Positions 1 through 8,084 of a stretch of 22,559 bases of DNA are shown piece after piece; position 1 is the stretch's first letter, and each line of letters starts with the position of its first letter. The translations under genes were made by a program, and so were the position numbers. The notes beneath the pieces are model-generated. The model did no database searches, was not told the origin of the DNA, and was given only the letters and a program-made list of their open reading frames with translations. Origin of the DNA: CAXOVX01 sp964213345 (GTDB taxonomy: Bacteria; Pseudomonadota; Alphaproteobacteria; Rickettsiales; Midichloriaceae); contig CAXOVX010000017.1 in NCBI GenBank assembly GCA_964213345.1, positions 1 to 22,559 of the forward strand. The letters are read 5' to 3'.

Positions 1-155
1 TATTCACCAGATTTAAATCCAATCGAGAAATTTTTGGCCAATTTAAAGGCGTCGGTAGGTAGAGTATTTTTTTAATAAAATATTAAAAAAATACTCCTCT
101 TTCTTTGACAGATACTGCAGATGCCGCCTTCAAAACCCAACCCATTTTCATTTAA
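1..155 (+). pseudogene. IS630-family transposase, 3' fragment (broken)
   Basis: The window opens inside a reading frame (1-75) encoding YSPDLNPIEKFLANLK, the hallmark C-terminal motif of IS630/Tc1-like DDE transposases. Its glutamate in NPIEK is the last catalytic acid. The frame ends at TAA 73-75 inside a perfect hairpin. After the hairpin a second frame (102-155) reads SLTDTADAAFKTQPIFI and stops; this resembles the usual C-terminal tail of the family. The hairpin therefore seems to interrupt or replace part of the gene. The 5' part lies outside the window. The first segment is a sure call; joining the second segment is inference. Confidence 0.75.
62..96. repeat. Perfect AT-rich hairpin within the IS630 fragment
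   Basis: Bases 62-77 pair perfectly with 81-96 (16 bp stem, 3-base loop). The arms start with GAGTA and run through a tract of seven T and its A complement. It could act as a bidirectional intrinsic terminator, or be a small inserted palindrome. It supplies the stop codon of the transposase fragment. Confidence 0.6.
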
Positions 156-160
156 CTATA

Positions 161-445
161 GAGCAAGAATTTGATAGCCCTGGCGTTCAGCGCCTGTCTG
201 CTGAAAATTATATCAAAAGCCAGCAGGGTATGGGGGTTAGCCAGATGCCGCCTAAACACTACGATGATAGTGGATTACCCGGTGAGACCTAGAACGTCCC
301 GCACTACAAGAATTATTTTTTACCAAAATAGTGGATTTATTTGATCGTCATAACATTACCTTCATATCAGTAACTCAAAGCTTTAATACGGCCAGTTCTA
401 TGGGACGCCGATGCTCAATACCTCTTGAGCTTTACACCATCTCAT
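161..445 (+). pseudogene. Serine site-specific recombinase remnant
   Basis: Pieces of a resolvase/invertase-type large serine recombinase can be read in two frames. Frame 2 (161-about 285) gives EQEFDSPGVQRLSAENYIKS and then HYDDSGLPG, matching the conserved N-terminal region (LEQEF.SL.AQR.AAE.YI.SQ ... HYDDGGFSG). Frame 1 (about 289-405) continues LERPALQELF and then DLFDRHNITFISVTQSFNT followed by SSMGR, the classic catalytic-domain block. A frameshift, an internal deletion (the KVDRLTRSL part is missing) and loss of frame after MGR make it non-functional. No DNA-binding or zinc-ribbon part is visible. It is likely a prophage or integrative-element leftover. The family call is confident; the exact ends are approximate. 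Confidence 0.75.
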
Positions 446-486
446 AACTGAACCATTAATAAAGCCTACTTCATATACACCAAAAT

Positions 487-1062
487 TTATCTAATTGCTA
501 AATAGGCAGACCATACAACTCCCGCTGAAAATATTGCAGCGACTATATCGTCTAAAATCACACCTGCTGCATATTTTTTGAGAGATCTGTCCATAAACCA
601 AATGAAAAATGGTTTCTTAATATCAAAAAATCGGAATAGTATGAGTGATATAACAAAGATATAATTTACTATACGCGATTCTGTGCGCACCTTAAGCACA
701 TTTCTTACTATAACACATAGCCACTTATAAGACAAAGCAATGGTCAACAATTGACCTATCACTTCATCTATTACTATAGATTTGTGATCTAACAAATTTG
801 TGACATTATGAAATTTTTTAATGGCGACATATCCCAGAACTGCGAGCAGTACTATAGAAAAATAAAGCGATGTCACAGTTTCACTAGCACTAGCAGAACT
901 ATATACCATAAGATAGTATACTGGATAAGCAGCGATAGATCCAAATGTCCCGGGAGCAATAGGAATGCGGCCCACCCAAAACCAGCTAGTAATCATAAAG
1001 TACCAACTCTTTACATACTGCTGCTTATTTACGGTATGTCCATCACGTTTTTCGTTTAACAT
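487..1062 (-). CDS. pgpA: Phosphatidylglycerophosphatase A
   Basis: Inner-membrane phosphatase that removes the terminal phosphate of phosphatidylglycerol-phosphate to give phosphatidylglycerol. The 191-residue product has the PgpA blocks in order: GRIPIAPGTFGS (residues 31-42), an acidic VIDE (96-99), FRFFDIKKP (143-151) and LDDIVAA near residue 169, with hydrophobic segments between. The length is slightly above the usual 150-170 because of a short N-terminal extension before the TM region. The start ATG has only a weak ribosome site and may lie downstream. It is the last gene of a minus-strand cluster, 21 bases after ispF, so co-transcription is likely. Family assignment is confident. Confidence 0.9.
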   Translation of the reverse strand: MLNEKRDGHTVNKQQYVKSWYFMITSWFWVGRIPIAPGTFGSIAAYPVYYLMVYSSASASETVTSLYFSIVLLAVLGYVAIKKFHNVTNLLDHKSIVIDEVIGQLLTIALSYKWLCVIVRNVLKVRTESRIVNYIFVISLILFRFFDIKKPFFIWFMDRSLKKYAAGVILDDIVAAIFSAGVVWSAYLAIR

Positions 1063-1083
1063 CCATCTAATCGATCATAAAAT

Positions 1084-1632
1084 TTATGTATATGGGAGCA
1101 TTACAGTACATACAACCTGTGCAGCAATCCCCTCTTTCCGACCTAAAGCTCCCAGCTTTTCTGTAGTAACTGCCTTGACATGCACTTGATCCAGAGATAG
1201 ATTAAGCATATTAGCCACGTTTTCCCGCATTTCTAAAGCATGTGGCATCACCTTTGGTATTTCGCAAATTATTATCATGTCAATATTTGATATAATCCCT
1301 TTGCGTTCCGATATCGCAGAATTCGCGTGCTTAACGAATATTTTTGAAGACGCACCCTTCCACTGAATATCGGTAGGAGGGAAAAGAAGCCCTATGCTCC
1401 CAGCTGCAACAGCTCCTAACATTGCATCTGTTAGAGCATGCAACGCAACGTCTCCATCTGAATGCGCACTCAATCTATATATGTGAGATATCTGTATACC
1501 ACACAACACTACGTGATTATCTTCACTAATAGTGCTCTTATCAAACCCATGCACATCAAACCCTATCCCTGTTCTATACGTAAACGATGGTACTATTGGT
1601 ACTGTTTGTTTGCAAGTTTGCCTTTTCTTCAT
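1084..1632 (-). CDS. ispF: 2-C-methyl-D-erythritol 2,4-cyclodiphosphate synthase
   Basis: Fifth step of the MEP isoprenoid pathway: cyclises 4-diphosphocytidyl-2-C-methylerythritol 2-phosphate, releasing CMP. Motifs seen: GIGFDVHGF (22-30) with the zinc ligands Asp26 and His28, SAHSDGDVALHALTDA (55-70) with the third zinc ligand His65, LFPPTD (83-88), and the C-terminal KAVTTEKLGALGRKEGIAA (153-171) that binds the cytidine moiety. The 182-residue protein has an N-terminal extension of about 18 residues before the usual start; the chosen ATG has AAGGGA upstream at workable spacing. It lies 13 bases after ispD. Many alphaproteobacteria fuse IspD and IspF; here they are separate but adjacent. 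Confidence 0.95.
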   Translation of the reverse strand: MKKRQTCKQTVPIVPSFTYRTGIGFDVHGFDKSTISEDNHVVLCGIQISHIYRLSAHSDGDVALHALTDAMLGAVAAGSIGLLFPPTDIQWKGASSKIFVKHANSAISERKGIISNIDMIIICEIPKVMPHALEMRENVANMLNLSLDQVHVKAVTTEKLGALGRKEGIAAQVVCTVMLPYT

Positions 1633-1645
1633 GTTTTTCGTCCCT

Positions 1646-2338
1646 TTACTTTATGTTAAGTATCCATCTTGCATAATGCAAATCTTCTGGGTGTGTTATC
1701 TTTATATTTTCTTTACTACCCTTGACAACAACAGGAGACAACCCCGCATATATGCACAAGCCCACATCATCATAAAATTCCACGTCTCTAAATTTTTTGT
1801 GTAAATCAAGTATGGTCTCATACTCAAAGCCTTGAGGAGTTTGAACGTGATACAATTTGCCTCTCTCCAACACGAAACTCATGTTATCAGTGCATCTTAC
1901 CACATCCACAACGGGTAAACCAACATCTACTACAACATGAGTATCAAGCAAGTACAGTATATCTATAATTATTTTATTCGCAACAAAAGGTCTTGCTGCA
2001 TCATGTATAAGTACTTTGCGTGGAGCTAATATCTCTAAACTTTTCAATCCTAATCTGACAGAATCTTGACGCGACTCACCCCCTAATACATAAGGTAATA
2101 ATTTGCTGCTGTAGCCCTTAGCTCTCATCTTTTCCGCAACTATTTCGTATAGTCCTATGTGATCTTCAGCAATAACAACCTTTACAGCATCTATACAAAC
2201 ACTGCGTGCAAAATTTTCTATCGTTAGCTCAAGTACAGTAATATCTGCTAATACTTTCACGTAAGCTTTAGGAAGCGAATGCTGCAACCTACTTCCTTTA
2301 CCTGCAGCAACTATCAAAGCAACAGCGATCATTGTCAA
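1646..2338 (-). CDS. ispD: 2-C-methyl-D-erythritol 4-phosphate cytidylyltransferase
   Basis: Third step of the MEP pathway: joins CTP and methylerythritol phosphate, releasing pyrophosphate. The nucleotide-binding motif AAGKGSRL..SLPKAY (11-26), GGESRQDSV (86-94), HDAARPF (112-118), TPQGF (167-171) and the C-terminal KGSKENIKITHPEDL (206-220) are all present. Length (230) is normal for a monofunctional IspD. The frame opens with TTG at 2338, but the ATG six bases downstream (2332, giving MIAVALIVAAGKG) fits the family start better. The upstream TPR gene ends 61 bases before it and ispF follows 13 bases later, supporting one operon. Confidence 0.95.
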   Translation of the reverse strand: MTMIAVALIVAAGKGSRLQHSLPKAYVKVLADITVLELTIENFARSVCIDAVKVVIAEDHIGLYEIVAEKMRAKGYSSKLLPYVLGGESRQDSVRLGLKSLEILAPRKVLIHDAARPFVANKIIIDILYLLDTHVVVDVGLPVVDVVRCTDNMSFVLERGKLYHVQTPQGFEYETILDLHKKFRDVEFYDDVGLCIYAGLSPVVVKGSKENIKITHPEDLHYARWILNIK

Positions 2339-2399
2339 AACAATTAAGAAGATTCCTTTGTCGTAAGAAAATGGAGAAAAGCTCTATCCCACAATAAAT

Positions 2400-5159
2400 T
2401 TACTGAATCACACTATTTAATGTATGAACTAACTTCTGCAATTCTTGTATATCTTGCATTCCGTTAACATCATCTTTACCTGTTAAATTAACGACTTGAT
2501 GCATTATATGAAACATTTTTACATACTCATGCGGCTCAGCTGGAAGCCTATTTTTAAAATCTAGACAAAAATTGTTATACAAACCACGATCTCTAAGATG
2601 TATATATGATATTCCCTGCTTTAAAACTTTTGTTACGTCTTTTTCACCTAAAATTTGGCTCACATACCTTATTGAGTACAAGTAAGGCTCTGAAAAATCG
2701 TTAAAATCTTGCCAATTTTTTAACTGCCAGTACATATCAGACTTTATTTCATCGGCATTTATGCTGTAATCTCTATCTAAAAGCTTCACTACACCCGAAT
2801 ACTGCTTATCCTTTAATAGGGCCTTTGCATAAATATACTTCCTTTGTCTCATTATCACACTTTCTGATACTTTATTAAAATCAGTACCCTCGGATTTGAT
2901 AAGTTGAACAGCTTTACCCGGCATATCATTCATAATGTACACAATTGCTAGGTTATTTATAGCATTCTCTTTCTTCCCTCCAAATAATCTATTCTGTACC
3001 TGATGTTCAAGTAATACTCCAGCTTTATCTAACAAATCTAGCTCAATTAAGTACCCAGCTATTTTTATAACAATATCATCACCAATACTACCAACGGGAT
3101 TAAGTTCCTGGAATTCGTAAAAAAACGATAAAGCTTGCAGAGGAGTAACATTAGTTTTATTTTTTTTCGTAAAATATTCTATAAACACTGTTCCCATGAG
3201 ATTAGCCACCCTAATGCTGGCAGGATAAGCGGAAAAATTCACAACTATATTTTTCCATACCCGTAACGCATCAGCATAATCTTGCCTTTTATAATACACA
3301 TCGCCTAGCAACTTTAACGTTTCCAGCTCCATCTTATCTCCACGCCAAAACAACTGTACCTCGCGAAGTCTATCAACGTAATCATCTTCTGTGATGCTTT
3401 TTTTACTAAACATAAATTTTGTTTTAGATAAACTACACTTACTGTGCATTCTATCGTCAGCTACATCCTTTAAACACTCATCAAAATAATGCAGAGCTTT
3501 ATCCATAAGCCCCTGTTGGGCATAAAACCCAGCAATCGCATAATTAAATCGATTAAGATCACTTTGAGCTAGATCTAAACTTGACAAAATATCTAATACC
3601 TCAGCGGCTTTGCGTACATATTTTTGCCTAATGTTCACTTTAGCCAAAATAAATCCCAATTCTTTGAAAACACCCAAAGTATAGTCTTGCAAAAACGTAT
3701 TTTTATAATTCTTAAAAATATTTATAGCATTGGACGCTATAATATCCTCATACCTATTCTCTATGTTCGACTGATCAGCAAGCTTGTACGCACTTATATT
3801 TTTCCAAAAATTTATCTCTTCTCTATCTGCAACAGGTACATCTTCTGTTTTTATACTATTCAAAATATCATTGGCTTTTTCGAATTCTCCATGCATAAAC
3901 TCAGCAACAGCATGAACTAGTACCACATTATAATTTCGCAGCAATTTGATGTTGTACGAAATTGCTACATCAATTGCAACATTAGCCTCCTCATACCATC
4001 CGTTAGCCAAATAAAAAATTGCTAAATTAACCCACAGTGTGGCTCTTTCAGACAACTTACTGTTATAAATGAGTTGATGAAAATTGTTCAATTGAGTAGC
4101 AAATTCAGATTTTTTTGCCTGAAATCCAGATAAACTCAGTATGCTATTTTTTGTTGCATATTGCTCTAGCTTAAAAAACCCTTCTTTCCCAGTTTTTTGA
4201 TCTTTTGCATATACCTTAGGAGCAATATTTAGCCCTATTGCGCTTGTAATTGACAATACGCCAGCTTCGTACTTGACTCTAAGATTTTCATTCAATTTTT
4301 TTATAACTATACCTTGAGCTGTAGTAAGAAAATTAAAATCAACGAACTCAGAGTTCTGTGATATAAATACATTTGTGTGCACACACGGAAAAACTACAAG
4401 CTTATCACCAACAACAGGATCTACGTACGATACAATTTTCCCAGATTCATCAGGTATATTTTTTAATTGCACAGCAGGCGGCGAACTCATAGGATAAACC
4501 TTAATTGGCATCTCACTAAAGTCTTGGGTATTAGTTGCGTCAATCTCGTTATTTGCTCTATCATAAATTTGAATAATCCATGTTGTATTTTGTTTGTACA
4601 AAACCACCCTCACATCTCTCCCTTCTTTTATATCAGCTACTAAAAAGGTAGCTTGCGCATTATTGTCAAGATTAACTTGCGTGATATTGCGCAACCTTGA
4701 TATGTCAGAATTGGGTAGCTCGTTCGCAGAAGCAGTTTGCTGCAGTTTTATGTCTGCAAATTCGCTAAAAATAACCCATAATTTTTTACCCCTAATAAAA
4801 GCAGCTGCACCCACAGATTTGTCCCAAGTTACTATCAAGCTAGTATAATCTTTGTTGTCACTACAAGCAGCAACTGCTTTATTATCACCACCTCTTCCAG
4901 ATTTGGCATTTTCATGATCACTTTTCCTAATAGCAGATTTAGGAGGTATACTACTCGCTGCCGAAATACTATTAACAGCCGCATTACCCTCAGTATGCAG
5001 AGCAAGTGCATACGCACCTCTATCTTTAATGACAGCAGCCGCAATCAACGCTATTAGCATTAACGCACACAAAGCACAAGCTCCCCGCATATAAGACTTT
5101 TTTTGGCGCTCTATCATCACAATCTCACTTCCAACTGTTGGTACTTGCAACAACCCCAT
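2400..5159 (-). CDS. Large secreted or anchored TPR protein with AMIN-like N-terminal domain
   Basis: No named gene recognised. The 919-residue frame has one hydrophobic segment (about residues 27-44) followed by AYALA, which fits a signal peptide or membrane anchor, so the bulk should be periplasmic. Residues about 104-200 (beginning SLIVTWDKSVGAAAFIRGKK, then LWVIFSEF) resemble an AMIN-like beta domain found N-terminally in alphaproteobacterial TPR proteins. Residues about 375-830 are rich in helical TPR-like repeats (for example ATLWVNLAIFYLANGWYEEA, FNYAIAGFYAQQGLMDKALH, LLGDVYYKRQDYADALRVWK). The start is uncertain: ATG 5159 lacks a ribosome site, while in-frame ATG 5117 (MIERQKK) has GGAAGTGAG upstream. 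It is first in the ispD-ispF-pgpA cluster. A scaffold role at the envelope is inference. Confidence 0.8.
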   Translation of the reverse strand: MGLLQVPTVGSEIVMIERQKKSYMRGACALCALMLIALIAAAVIKDRGAYALALHTEGNAAVNSISAASSIPPKSAIRKSDHENAKSGRGGDNKAVAACSDNKDYTSLIVTWDKSVGAAAFIRGKKLWVIFSEFADIKLQQTASANELPNSDISRLRNITQVNLDNNAQATFLVADIKEGRDVRVVLYKQNTTWIIQIYDRANNEIDATNTQDFSEMPIKVYPMSSPPAVQLKNIPDESGKIVSYVDPVVGDKLVVFPCVHTNVFISQNSEFVDFNFLTTAQGIVIKKLNENLRVKYEAGVLSITSAIGLNIAPKVYAKDQKTGKEGFFKLEQYATKNSILSLSGFQAKKSEFATQLNNFHQLIYNSKLSERATLWVNLAIFYLANGWYEEANVAIDVAISYNIKLLRNYNVVLVHAVAEFMHGEFEKANDILNSIKTEDVPVADREEINFWKNISAYKLADQSNIENRYEDIIASNAINIFKNYKNTFLQDYTLGVFKELGFILAKVNIRQKYVRKAAEVLDILSSLDLAQSDLNRFNYAIAGFYAQQGLMDKALHYFDECLKDVADDRMHSKCSLSKTKFMFSKKSITEDDYVDRLREVQLFWRGDKMELETLKLLGDVYYKRQDYADALRVWKNIVVNFSAYPASIRVANLMGTVFIEYFTKKNKTNVTPLQALSFFYEFQELNPVGSIGDDIVIKIAGYLIELDLLDKAGVLLEHQVQNRLFGGKKENAINNLAIVYIMNDMPGKAVQLIKSEGTDFNKVSESVIMRQRKYIYAKALLKDKQYSGVVKLLDRDYSINADEIKSDMYWQLKNWQDFNDFSEPYLYSIRYVSQILGEKDVTKVLKQGISYIHLRDRGLYNNFCLDFKNRLPAEPHEYVKMFHIMHQVVNLTGKDDVNGMQDIQELQKLVHTLNSVIQ

Positions 5160-5467
5160 TTGTAACTAAATGTGATTTCAAAAACTATAAGAAGAACGTC
5201 CCGCTGCATCATTTTATCATTGATACTTACTGACACCAATAAAGCAATATCGTTTTACACGCCCCATGATATTTAACTCTCCGTATTATTGCAACCTTTT
5301 AAATCACACTCAATCTCTTTTTCTTCTTAAATATGTCATTTTAATGTGTAGTCGTTTATCATTACGTTTGTACTAAATGGAACTTGGTATAATTTGTAAT
5401 TAGAGATTATATTGATAAATACATACACAAACTATATCACGTCAAACTCACACATTGGTGCATAAAA
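5160..5467. other. Divergent intergenic region between the TPR gene and rsh
   Basis: About 300 bases with no convincing gene. It must hold the promoter of the minus-strand TPR-ispD-ispF-pgpA cluster (a minus-strand TATAGT-like box at 5184-5189 is a weak candidate) and that of rsh on the plus strand (a strong TATAAT at 5388-5393, listed separately). No repeat or RNA gene was recognised. Confidence 0.5.
5388..5393 (+). promoter_or_regulatory. Candidate -10 box upstream of rsh
   Basis: A consensus TATAAT lies 75 bases before the GTG start and about 105 before the alternative TTG start. The -35 is not clear; a TTGTAC is 14 bases upstream, which is shorter than usual. Sequence-only prediction. 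Confidence 0.4.
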
Positions 5468-7618
5468 GTGATTGTTACAGAAACAAAGGAGCGATTATTG
5501 TGTTTTATAAAAGATAATTTGCCGCACATTGATATCAAGGTGGTGGAGAAGGCCATTGATTTCGCCATACTAGCACATGCCGGACAAAAACGTGCCTCCG
5601 GAGGTGCTTATGTCACGCATCCATTAGAAGTAGGAATATTGGTTGCTGAGTTAAAATTAGATACCACGTCTATCGTATCAGCATTATTACATGATATTGT
5701 AGAAGATACACAGTATACATTAGAGGATATTAAGCGCGAGTTTGGTGAAAAAGAAGCGGAAATAATAAAAGGACTTACAAAATTAAGTGAGATAGAAAAT
5801 AAGTCAAAAAGTACCAAGCACGCTGATAATATATGCAAATTGCTACTCGCAGTATCACAAGATATAAGGGTATTATTGGTAAAATTAGCTGATCGCTTAC
5901 ATAATACTAGAACGTTGTCATATATGAAAAATCCAGAAAAAAGAAGACAAAAAGCCCTTGAAACCATGGAAATATATGCTCCTTTGGCAGAAAGAATAGG
6001 ACTACAGCGTTTAAAAAATGAACTACAAGATTTAACTTTTGCTGAATTATATCCTACAATACGGCAATCAATAGTGAACAGACTTCATTTTTTACGTAAA
6101 CATAGCGAATTAGCCATAAAAAATATAATAAATGAGCTACAAGAATTGCTAAATCAAAGTGGTCTTGATGCCACCGTTAGTGGAAGAGAGAAAACTCCAT
6201 ACTCAATATGGCAAAAGATGGAGCATAAGAGGCTCACTTTCGAACAATTGGCCGATATTTTTGCATTTAGGATCATTACAGGATCAGTTGCAGAATGTTA
6301 TCAAGTTCTTGGACTAGTGCATATAAAATATCATATGATTCCAAATGGACTTCAAGATTACATAAGTACGCAAAAAGCAAACGGCTATCGATCACTGCAT
6401 ACTATCGTTATAGGACCAGATAAAAAACCTATGGAAATCCAAATACGCACAGCAGAAATGCATGAAGTGGCAGAATTGGGCATTGCCGCTCACTGGGCGT
6501 ATAAACAAGGCTTTTTCTTTGATAATTTAGTGCATCACAAGTGGCTAAAAAAATTAAAAGAAGTGCTAGAAAGTAGCATAAGTCCAGAGGAATTTGTAAA
6601 AAATGCGAAATTAGAAATGTACTATGACCAAGTGTTTTGTTTTTCACCAAAAGGTGACTTAGTTGCATTACCCAAAAATGCCACTCCTATTGATTTTGCG
6701 TTTGCTATACACTCTACAGTTGGATTAACCTGTGTTGGTGTGCGTGTAAATGGAAAAATAACACCATTAAATACGCAACTACAAAATGGTGATCAAGTAG
6801 AAATTTTGCGCTCTGATATGCTTCGAATCCCGGATAACTGGGAACAAGCAGTTGTTACCGGGAAAGCTAAAGCCATTATACGTAAATTTATCAAGAATAA
6901 ACGAAAAAACGCACTTATCAGTTTAGGTAAAACCGTACTTATACAAAGATTACAAAGCATTGAGCAAGAGTATGATGAAAACAAAGTGTCAAGTACATTA
7001 TTGCTATTCCAAAAAAGTTCTGTAGATGATTTGTTAGCATCTATCGGAGAAGGCACTATAGATGCTGATTTAGTATTAAACGCATTATTCTCCCCAAAGA
7101 AGACACTATTTGGTCAAATTGCAAAATATTTTAGCTTTCTAAAAAAGAAGAAAAAACGCATCTTTGATCGTAAAACTGGTAATCTTGTTGATATTAGGGG
7201 GATGGTACAAGGAATGGGATTCCATTTGGCAAAATGCTGCGGTCCATTGCCAGGCGAAGCTATCGTGGGAATTATGATCCCCCAAAAGGGGGTAGAGGTA
7301 CACACTGTGGATTGCAAAGTAATAAACAGTAAAGACCCCCATAAGTTCGTAGAATTGTCCTGGAGAGATTCTGATGTGCAGACATATGTTAGCAAAATAA
7401 GAATTGTCATTGCAAACGGAGTAAATAGCATTGCTGCTGTCACGCAATTTCTTGCTCAAAACAAGATAAATATCTTTAATTTTGCAATATCAAAAAGGTC
7501 TATAGATTTTTTTGAACTCACAGTAGAAATAGAAGTTCATGGTGCTGAACATCTAAGTATTATTACATCTTCTTTACAAAGCTTAGAGCACGTATATAAC
7601 ATAGAGAAAATAAGGTAA
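5468..7618 (+). CDS. spoT: Bifunctional (p)ppGpp synthetase/hydrolase, Rsh (RelA/SpoT family)
   Basis: Cytoplasmic alarmone enzyme that makes and degrades (p)ppGpp. The 716-residue frame is full-length for a long Rel/SpoT protein. The HD hydrolase looks intact: AHAGQKR and HPLEV with His51, HD at 75-76, ED at 79-80, and LADRLHN with Asp142 and Asn146. The synthetase looks intact: GREKTPYSIWQKM (239-251), DYIS..KANGYRSLHT (297-312), EIQIRT (323-328). A TGS domain starts near CFSPKGDLVALP (391). The Cys-rich domain has AKCCGP (588-593) and HTVDC (612-616), and an ACT domain covers about 641-716. A GTG opens the frame, but a perfect AAGGAG (5486-5491) sits six bases before an in-frame TTG at 5498, which may be the true start (706 residues). 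Single gene, unlike the split versions of Rickettsia. Confidence 0.95.
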   Translation: MIVTETKERLLCFIKDNLPHIDIKVVEKAIDFAILAHAGQKRASGGAYVTHPLEVGILVAELKLDTTSIVSALLHDIVEDTQYTLEDIKREFGEKEAEIIKGLTKLSEIENKSKSTKHADNICKLLLAVSQDIRVLLVKLADRLHNTRTLSYMKNPEKRRQKALETMEIYAPLAERIGLQRLKNELQDLTFAELYPTIRQSIVNRLHFLRKHSELAIKNIINELQELLNQSGLDATVSGREKTPYSIWQKMEHKRLTFEQLADIFAFRIITGSVAECYQVLGLVHIKYHMIPNGLQDYISTQKANGYRSLHTIVIGPDKKPMEIQIRTAEMHEVAELGIAAHWAYKQGFFFDNLVHHKWLKKLKEVLESSISPEEFVKNAKLEMYYDQVFCFSPKGDLVALPKNATPIDFAFAIHSTVGLTCVGVRVNGKITPLNTQLQNGDQVEILRSDMLRIPDNWEQAVVTGKAKAIIRKFIKNKRKNALISLGKTVLIQRLQSIEQEYDENKVSSTLLLFQKSSVDDLLASIGEGTIDADLVLNALFSPKKTLFGQIAKYFSFLKKKKKRIFDRKTGNLVDIRGMVQGMGFHLAKCCGPLPGEAIVGIMIPQKGVEVHTVDCKVINSKDPHKFVELSWRDSDVQTYVSKIRIVIANGVNSIAAVTQFLAQNKINIFNFAISKRSIDFFELTVEIEVHGAEHLSIITSSLQSLEHVYNIEKIR

Positions 7619-7656
7619 TCTCTTTGCTTAAATACAGAACATTGCACCTTATATCA

Positions 7657-7703
7657 GCTCCTAGTGCTCATCATTTCCATTTTTAAATGAACACACTAGG
7701 AGC
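7657..7703. repeat. Palindromic repeat (copy A) after rsh
   Basis: Bases 7657-7666 (GCTCCTAGTG) pair perfectly with 7694-7703; between them lie CTCAT and TTTTTAAATGAACA. The right half matches the arms of the element at 11062-11173 and the motif at 16756-16777. It could serve as a terminator for rsh on one side and mark the truncated IS110 relic on the other. Confidence 0.7.
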
Positions 7704-7726
7704 AATTATCTATTACTATATAACTT

Positions 7727-7885
7727 TTATCGCCAAGTTCTGATAAAATTACTAATTGAATAGCCAAACATTCGCCAATACCCGGCATTGTTTCAATATC
7801 TCAACTTTTGACTTCAATTCAGAAGAGTTTGCTAGGATGTCACTTGGAGTGCTTATTCTCCTAACGATCATACTGATCCAACGCA
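7727..7885 (-). pseudogene. IS110-family transposase, C-terminal fragment
   Basis: On the minus strand two adjacent frames read ANSSELKSKVEIL and then ETMPGIGECLAIQLVILSEL. This is the helix-hairpin-helix block (IPGIG...A..L.AELPELG) of the C-terminal (Transposase_20) domain of IS110 transposases. A one-base frameshift separates the two pieces (near 7790). The part before is degenerate and the part after SELGDK is missing, cut off toward the palindrome at 7657-7703. The N-terminal DEDD domain is not here; a different IS110 relic with that half is at 20738-21280. The plus-strand 72-codon frame in this stretch is only its antisense. Confidence 0.7.
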
Positions 7886-7978
7886 AAGTAAGTCACTCTT
7901 CTATATCTGAAAATTTTATTCGTTATACAACATTTTTCGGATATAACCGCAATGGTGAGAGCAAAGGAGTATAGGAAT

Positions 7979-8030
7979 ACTACATGACTGAACCTAAATC
8001 CACAGCGCAACAACATGGGCGTTAAAAAGG
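7979..8030. repeat. Dispersed repeat, copy 1 (upstream of gatB)
   Basis: This stretch is a near copy of 11190-11242: both read ACTACATRACTGAACCTAAA, then TCC, AG, GCAACAAC and CGTTA.AAAGG with only scattered differences. No coding sense was found. Perhaps the end of a lost mobile element. Confidence 0.65.
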
Positions 8031-8084
8031 GGGACTCGGTATTATTTAGTTGCTGCATGCGGAAAAATATTGTAGCCTGGCTGC

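Noticed and set aside
5192..5203. A 12-base match (AGAACGTCCCGC) between the intergenic region and the serine recombinase relic at 291-302.
   Set aside because: The match does not extend on either side; probably chance.
7756..7974. A 72-codon plus-strand frame with a hydrophobic stretch.
   Set aside because: It is antisense to the IS110 C-terminal fragment and shows no family or ribosome site.
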